Below are positions 15,013 to 19,300 of a stretch of 19,300 nt of DNA, piece after piece. This DNA comes from Bacteroidales bacterium. GTDB lineage: Bacteria; Bacteroidota; Bacteroidia; Bacteroidales; Marinilabiliaceae. Made by a program: the position numbers and the translations under genes. Below the pieces are notes generated by a model. That model saw only the letters and a list, made by a program, of their open reading frames with translations, made no database searches and was not told the origin of the DNA. Numbering within the stretch: position 1 is the stretch's first letter; every line of letters starts with the position of its first letter. The stretch covers positions 1-19,300 of the forward strand of contig CAAFWU010000074.1 in NCBI GenBank assembly GCA_900766825.1. The letters run 5' to 3'.

Positions 15013-16185
15013 ATGAGACATTGTTATCTCCCTCTGCTTACCGCTCTGCTGCTCTCGTCGTGTGCCGTTCCCAATGGCAACGATTCGGCAGCATCCACCG
15101 TTGTCTATGGTGGCAACGAACTGATAACCTACGTTGGTCGCACCGACCGCAGCGTTGTCGCCGCACCTCGCCAATGGGCCGCTGGAGCCTACTTCACCTT
15201 CGCCTTCGAGGGCGACGGATGCTCTGTGGACATTGTGGACGAAAACCTCGGTGGCTATAGCTATAACTATTTGGAAATTGCCGTGGACACCCTGCCCACC
15301 TTGCGTGTGCGAACCCGCGGCATCCCCAATATCCTGAACATTGGCAAGGCGCAGATTGTGACCGAGGACACCACCGTGAACGTCATTAGCGTTTTGGACT
15401 CGCTGCCCGCAGGTCGCCACACCGTTCTCATTGCCCGCGACACCGAACCCGCCATGGGCTACACTCAGGTGAGCATGGTGGCTGCACCAAACCTGCAGAA
15501 GTGGGCCCCCGAGACCAACCTCCGCATGGAGTTCATTGGCAACTCCATCACCAGCGGCATGGACTGCTATCTGGACGAGATTCCCACTGGCGGTCAATGG
15601 TTCGACCGCACCCGTGCCTACTATGCCTACGGTCCCGTGACTGCACGTATGCTGGGTGCCCAATGGGCCCTCTCATCCATCAGCGGCATAGGTCTAATGC
15701 ACTCGTGCTGCGAACACACAAACGTGATGCCCGAACTATATGACAAGATCGATTTGGTACATAACCGCTTGCCATATCATTTTGACTATAAGCCCGATAT
15801 CCTCGTTAGTGCCCTTGGACAAAACGATGGTGTTCAGGACTCGGCCACCTTTGTCAATGCCTACGTCACCTTCCTCAAGACCATTGTAGATCGCAACCCA
15901 TCGGTTCGCCTAATCCTTATCTCGAGCCCCATGGCCGACGCCACTCTGCGTGAGTACTTCCGCACCGTTTTGCCCGCAGTAGCAGCCGAGATGGAACGCT
16001 ACCGCGACGAGGCTCACCCCGAGGTGACCGATGCTCCTGAGTTCCTTTGGCATATCTATGAGAAAAGCTACAACGATGGTGGCACCACACACCCCAGCAT
16101 GGCTCAGCAAACCGAGATTGCCCAAGAACTTGTGCAGTTTATCCGCGACAATAAAGAGGCCCTCAAACTCAAGCAATTGAACTAA
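15013..16185 (+). CDS. CE2-like SGNH acetylesterase, lipoprotein
   Basis: A 390-residue esterase that probably removes acetyl groups from mannan or its oligosaccharides so that GH26 and GH27 can act. The N-terminus is a lipoprotein signal ending LLLSSC (Cys17). A jelly-roll domain (about 28-165) precedes an SGNH-hydrolase domain, the CE2 layout. The likely nucleophile is S178 in FIGNSITSGMD, the Asn block is LGQNDGVQD (about 268-276), and the Asp/His pair is D355 and H360 in NDGGTTHPSM. Block I reads GNSIT rather than the common GDSIT. The gene lies between the epimerase and alpha-galactosidase genes. An SGNH esterase with a different acyl specificity is possible, but mannan deacetylation fits the operon best. 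Confidence 0.88.
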   Translation: MRHCYLPLLTALLLSSCAVPNGNDSAASTVVYGGNELITYVGRTDRSVVAAPRQWAAGAYFTFAFEGDGCSVDIVDENLGGYSYNYLEIAVDTLPTLRVRTRGIPNILNIGKAQIVTEDTTVNVISVLDSLPAGRHTVLIARDTEPAMGYTQVSMVAAPNLQKWAPETNLRMEFIGNSITSGMDCYLDEIPTGGQWFDRTRAYYAYGPVTARMLGAQWALSSISGIGLMHSCCEHTNVMPELYDKIDLVHNRLPYHFDYKPDILVSALGQNDGVQDSATFVNAYVTFLKTIVDRNPSVRLILISSPMADATLREYFRTVLPAVAAEMERYRDEAHPEVTDAPEFLWHIYEKSYNDGGTTHPSMAQQTEIAQELVQFIRDNKEALKLKQLN

Positions 16186-16203
16186 CATTAATCTTATACC
16201 CCA

Positions 16204-17448
16204 ATGAACATACTCCACCGCATAGCAAGCACCGTGGCTCTGCCCGTGGCTCTGACTGCCGCCCTTGTGAGCTCAGTCGATGCCACCGCTCAGAAATTCG
16301 AAGGTTTGGCCATGACCCCCCCCATGGGTTGGAATAGCTGGAACACCTTTGCTTGTGACATTGACGAGACTCTGGTGAAGGAAACAGCCGACCTCTTCGT
16401 AAAGCTCGGTCTTAAGGACGCTGGCTATCAGTATATTGTGATGGACGACGGTTGGATGGAGATGGAGCGTGACCCCAAGACCCTCCGTCTGGTACCCGAC
16501 CACAAAAAGTTCCCCAATGGCATCAAACCCTTGGCTGACTATATCCACTCCAAAGGTCTGAAGTTCGGTATGTATAACTGCGCTGGCACCAAGACCTGCG
16601 CTGGTTACCCTGGCACACGTGGCTATGAGTTCATCGACGCTCGCCAGTACGCCGAGTGGGAGGTCGACTTCTTGAAGTACGACTGGTGCTACACCACAAC
16701 TCAGGATGGTCCATCGTCCTACGCCATTATGCGCGATGCCCTCTATGCCGCTGGTCGACCCATGATATTCAATATCTGCGAGTGGGGCGACAAAGAGAGC
16801 TGGAAGTGGGGTGCCGAGATTGGTCACTCTTGGCGCATATCGGGCGACATTGCTCGCTGCTGGGACTGCGAGGAGAACTATGGCGGCTGGGCTAAGCTCG
16901 GCGTTTGGCCCATTGTTCGTCTGCGTGGCGACATCCGCAAATACACTGGTCCCGACCATTGGAACGACTTCGACATGCTCGAGGTGGGCAATGGCATGAC
17001 CGTGCAGGAGGATAGGACACACTTTGTTATGTGGTGTATGTTGGCATCGCCCCTCTTCTTGGGCAACGATATCCGCAAGATGTCCAAAGAGACTCTGGAA
17101 CTCATCACCAACAAGGAGGTTATTGCTGTCAACCAAGATAAGCTGGGCATTCAGGGCTTTCGCTTCTTGAACAACGATGGCTTCGAGGTCTGGGTCAAGG
17201 CTCTGGACAATGGCGAGTGGGCCTTTGCCTTTGTGAACATGACCGAGCAGCCTCGCAAACTCACCTACGATTGGAAACGTCACTACGTAAAGGACTCCCT
17301 CTTCGATCGCGAGGTTAACTTTGGCAACCAAACCTTTGCCCTTCGCGACCTCTTGGCCAAGAAGGACGCTGGCACAACCGACAAGGCATTGGACCGCGAG
17401 GTGGCAGCACATGACATTGTGGTCTTCCGCCTCACACCCAAGAAGTAA
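16204..17448 (+). CDS. GH27 alpha-galactosidase, secreted
   Basis: A 414-residue exo-enzyme that removes alpha-1,6-galactosyl side groups from galactomannan or galactoglucomannan. The signal peptide covers about residues 1-29 (cleavage near DATAQ). The GH27 fingerprint TPPMGWNSWNTF (38-49) is followed by YIVMDDGWM (77-85), the nucleophile D160 in FLKYDWCYT and the likely acid/base D215 in WRISGDIARCW. The C-terminal beta-sandwich (about 325-414) is intact. It starts 18 bases after the esterase gene and is the only debranching glycosidase in the operon, so it supplies unsubstituted backbone to the GH26 mannanase. Relatives can also act on beta-arabinopyranosides; the operon supports alpha-galactose. 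Confidence 0.94.
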   Translation: MNILHRIASTVALPVALTAALVSSVDATAQKFEGLAMTPPMGWNSWNTFACDIDETLVKETADLFVKLGLKDAGYQYIVMDDGWMEMERDPKTLRLVPDHKKFPNGIKPLADYIHSKGLKFGMYNCAGTKTCAGYPGTRGYEFIDARQYAEWEVDFLKYDWCYTTTQDGPSSYAIMRDALYAAGRPMIFNICEWGDKESWKWGAEIGHSWRISGDIARCWDCEENYGGWAKLGVWPIVRLRGDIRKYTGPDHWNDFDMLEVGNGMTVQEDRTHFVMWCMLASPLFLGNDIRKMSKETLELITNKEVIAVNQDKLGIQGFRFLNNDGFEVWVKALDNGEWAFAFVNMTEQPRKLTYDWKRHYVKDSLFDREVNFGNQTFALRDLLAKKDAGTTDKALDREVAAHDIVVFRLTPKK

Positions 17449-17456
17449 AGAGCGCG

Positions 17457-17470
17457 GCTCGCAAGCGAGC
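17457..17470 (+). other. Small hairpin between the GH27 and transporter genes
   Basis: GCTCG and CGAGC pair around CAAG, eight bases after the alpha-galactosidase stop within a 52-base gap. It is too short and lacks a T-run to be a terminator. It might mark processing or modest attenuation before the transporter gene. Confidence 0.35.
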
Positions 17471-17500
17471 GCAGAACGTATCTACTTTTAAATTAACAAG

Positions 17501-18889
17501 ATGGTTAAGCTAACAGAAAAGATTGGCTACGGCTTTGGCGATATGGCATCGTCAATGTTCTGGAAGCTTTTCGGAGCATATCTCATGCTCTTCTATACCG
17601 ACATATTCGGCATATCGGCAGCTGCCGTGGGCACCATGTTCCTCATCACCCGCGTGTGGGATGCCTTTGTGGACCCTGTGGTGGGTATTGTTTCGGACAG
17701 AACCGAAACTAAATGGGGAAAGTTTCGTCCTTTTTTGCTATATTTGGCACTGCCTTTTGGCATCATTGGTGTGCTCACCTTCACCACGCCAGATATGGGC
17801 AACACGGGCAAACTGGTCTACGCCTATGTAACCTACTCGCTCATGATGGTCATCTACTCGGCCATCAATGTACCCTACGCCTCGCTGCTGGGTGTCATGA
17901 GCCCCGATCCCAAGGACCGCAACGTCCTCTCAACCTACCGCATGACCTTTGCCTACATAGGCAGTTTCTTGGCTCTCTTCTTCTTCACCAAGTTGATTGA
18001 GGGCTTTGGCGGAGTGGCAAGTGCGCCCATTGAGACTCAGCAGACTGCTTGGATGTCGGCCGTCATGGTCATTGCCATCGTCTGCGTGCTACTCTTCTTG
18101 GGTTGCTTCTACTTTACCAAGGAGCGAATCCGTCCCATCAAGGAGGCCAAGACAAGTGTTAAGGACGACCTCAAGGACCTGCTCAAAAACCGTCCTTGGT
18201 GGATATTGCTCGGTGCAGGCATTGCAGCACTGGTCTTCAACTCCATCCGCGACGGCGCCACGGTCTACTACTTCAAATACTTCGTATGCGAGGATCAGGT
18301 AGGTCAGGTTGGCATCTTAGGAACATCCTTTGCTCTTAGCGCACTCTACTTGGGTGTTGGTCAGCTCTGCAACATCATTGGCGTGGTAGCTGCGGCCCCT
18401 GTGAGCAACATAATTGGCAAGAAAAACACCTATTTGGGTGCCATGGCCATTGCCACAGTGCTCAGCATCATCTTCTATTGGTTCGAGGCCGACCAGTTGG
18501 GACTCATCTTTGTGTTCCAAGCCCTCATAAGCATCTGCGCTGGAGCCATCTTCCCACTCTTGTGGAGCATGTATGCCGACTGCGCAGACTACTCCGAGTT
18601 GACCACAGGCAACCGTGCCACAGGTCTCATCTTCTCCTCGTCCAGCATGAGCCAGAAGTTTGGTTGGGCAATTGGTTCGGCACTCACAGGTTGGCTCTTA
18701 GCCTTCTTCGGTTTCGAAGCCAATAAGGTGCAGAGTGCCGAGACCATTGACGGCATCAAGATGTTCCTTAGCATCCTGCCCGCTGTGGGCACCATCCTCT
18801 CTGTCATTTTCATAGCTTTCTATCCACTTTCCGAAACAAAAGTGGCTGAAAATGCAGCAATCCTCGAGGATATGCGTAAGAAGAAGTGA
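17501..18889 (+). CDS. GPH-family (MFS) sugar:cation symporter, mannobiose transporter candidate
   Basis: A 462-residue inner-membrane protein with about 12 hydrophobic segments, of the glycoside-pentoside-hexuronide:cation symporter family. The family motif DRTETKWGKFRPFLL is at 66-80 after TM2, and FVDPVVGIVSD precedes it. A mid-protein polar loop (about 205-230, KERIRPIKEAKTSVKDDLKDLLKNRPWW) separates the two halves. It is the last gene of the mannan operon and is expected to carry mannobiose or related disaccharides into the cytoplasm, where the epimerase and GH130 lie. Substrate is inferred from context. A similar transporter gene occurs with the mannan genes of Bacteroides fragilis. The intrinsic terminator follows about 120 bases downstream. 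Confidence 0.92.
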   Translation: MVKLTEKIGYGFGDMASSMFWKLFGAYLMLFYTDIFGISAAAVGTMFLITRVWDAFVDPVVGIVSDRTETKWGKFRPFLLYLALPFGIIGVLTFTTPDMGNTGKLVYAYVTYSLMMVIYSAINVPYASLLGVMSPDPKDRNVLSTYRMTFAYIGSFLALFFFTKLIEGFGGVASAPIETQQTAWMSAVMVIAIVCVLLFLGCFYFTKERIRPIKEAKTSVKDDLKDLLKNRPWWILLGAGIAALVFNSIRDGATVYYFKYFVCEDQVGQVGILGTSFALSALYLGVGQLCNIIGVVAAAPVSNIIGKKNTYLGAMAIATVLSIIFYWFEADQLGLIFVFQALISICAGAIFPLLWSMYADCADYSELTTGNRATGLIFSSSSMSQKFGWAIGSALTGWLLAFFGFEANKVQSAETIDGIKMFLSILPAVGTILSVIFIAFYPLSETKVAENAAILEDMRKKK

Positions 18890-18942
18890 TTCCGAAAATC
18901 AGAACACATAGTTAGAAGAAAGAAATAGTTGGTTGAATGTTA

Positions 18943-18970
18943 ATATTGTTCTGACGGACTTGAACAATAT
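18943..18970. repeat. Inverted repeat downstream of the transporter gene
   Basis: ATATTGTTC (18943-18951) and GAACAATAT (18962-18970) pair perfectly over 9 bp with a 10-base loop. It lies between the transporter stop and the main terminator. It is AT-rich with no T-run after it, so it may stabilise the 3' end or serve as a protein site. Confidence 0.55.
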
Positions 18971-19012
18971 CTACAATTCCATCATTGGAATTTGATTACG
19001 TAAAGTCTAGTC

Positions 19013-19053
19013 AATGCTCAGCTTGCCGTGACGGTTGGCTGAGCATTTTTTTT
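19013..19053 (+). terminator. Intrinsic terminator of the mannan operon
   Basis: AATGCTCAGC (19013-19022) and GCTGAGCATT (19038-19047) form a perfect 10-bp stem with a 15-base loop, directly followed by a run of T to 19053. It is 124 bases past the transporter stop and ends the six-gene operon. Confidence 0.93.
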
Positions 19054-19300
19054 ACTGCCCATTGGAACTCTTTAGTGTTTTAGTCGCACTTTCAAGGTGT
19101 CGCATACCAATCTCAAAGTGTAACATAACGTGTCTGTTGTGAAACAAAATCCCAAAATTGTTTTTTTCTCTCTCTGTAATCCCGTCAATTACACAATTGA
19201 GTAGTATGCATGAGAACCGAAACCATGAAAGGGTTTCAGTCTCTTTAGCCCAGGGTAAAACCCTGGGTATTAAAGTCCACACCAAGCGTGCTTCCCTGAA
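19054..19300. other. Non-coding right edge
   Basis: These 247 bases carry no gene I can support. A 77-codon frame on the minus strand (19052-19285) runs through the terminator T-run and the hairpin repeats and looks spurious. The stretch is AT-rich, has a T/CT-rich tract near 19160-19175 and ends in the REP-like hairpins at 19219-19267. Confidence 0.6.
19219..19267. repeat. REP-like double hairpin
   Basis: Two neighbouring inverted repeats: GAAACC/GGTTTC (19219-19224, 19232-19237) and CCCAGGGT/ACCCTGGG (19249-19256, 19260-19267, loop AAA), linked by a short spacer containing CTCTTTAG. The pair resembles the AAGGGTTT...TAGCCCAGGGT...ACCCTGGGT units that I know as companions of IS200-like Y1 transposases (RAYTs) in Bacteroidetes. 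No transposase is inside the window; one could follow just beyond 19300. Confidence 0.55.

Noticed and set aside
16273..17412. 379-codon ORF on the minus strand opposite the alpha-galactosidase gene
   Set aside because: It is a shadow of a GH27 gene with clear catalytic motifs; the translation has no coherent domain.
19052..19285. 77-codon ORF on the minus strand at the right edge
   Set aside because: It overlaps the terminator T-run and the REP-like hairpins and has no recognisable domain.

Overview
The window looks like a chromosomal segment of a Bacteroidales gut bacterium, most likely Prevotella or a close relative. The support is four-fold: two promoter-like sites match the Bacteroidetes -33/-7 form (TTTG and TAnnTTTG), Shine-Dalgarno sites are weak or absent, there are many lipoprotein glycoside hydrolases, and a mannan operon has the gene content known from Bacteroides fragilis. 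The genus is inferred from general resemblance only.

Region 1 (1-2508, plus strand) is the 3' end of an RHS/YD-repeat polymorphic toxin gene cut by the left edge. Its conserved RHS core ends near 1434. A pre-toxin linker and a short His-rich tail follow. A small AT-rich ORF nine bases after the stop is the candidate immunity gene. Region 2 (2569-3901) is a full-length IS3-family insertion sequence on the minus strand, with OrfA/OrfB joined by a T7 slippery site. Imperfect terminal inverted repeats bound it, and a perfect 52-bp palindrome sits just past the transposase stop.

Region 3 (3918-10952, minus strand) holds a lipoprotein GH28 pectinase with its own terminator, and a tightly spaced run of GH2 lipoprotein, recF, DUF721/DciA-like and MgtC/SapB genes. 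A well-formed Bacteroidetes promoter precedes the GH2 gene, so the housekeeping recF-DUF721 pair appears to be read from a glycosidase promoter.

Region 4 (11336-18889, plus strand) is a six-gene beta-mannan operon in the order GH130 mannosylglucose phosphorylase, GH26 mannanase, mannobiose 2-epimerase, CE2-like acetylesterase, GH27 alpha-galactosidase and GPH-family sugar symporter. Together these can strip acetyl and galactosyl groups from galactoglucomannan, release mannobiose, import it, epimerise it to mannosylglucose, and phosphorolyse that to mannose 1-phosphate and glucose. No SusC/SusD pair is in the window. A strong intrinsic terminator closes the operon at 19013-19053.

The right edge (19219-19267) carries two consecutive hairpins resembling the REP-like repeats that accompany Y1 (RAYT-type) transposases in Bacteroidetes. 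I see no tRNA, rRNA or CRISPR array. The least explained parts are the toxin tail with its candidate immunity gene, the 52-bp palindrome, and the wiring of recF to a glycosidase promoter.
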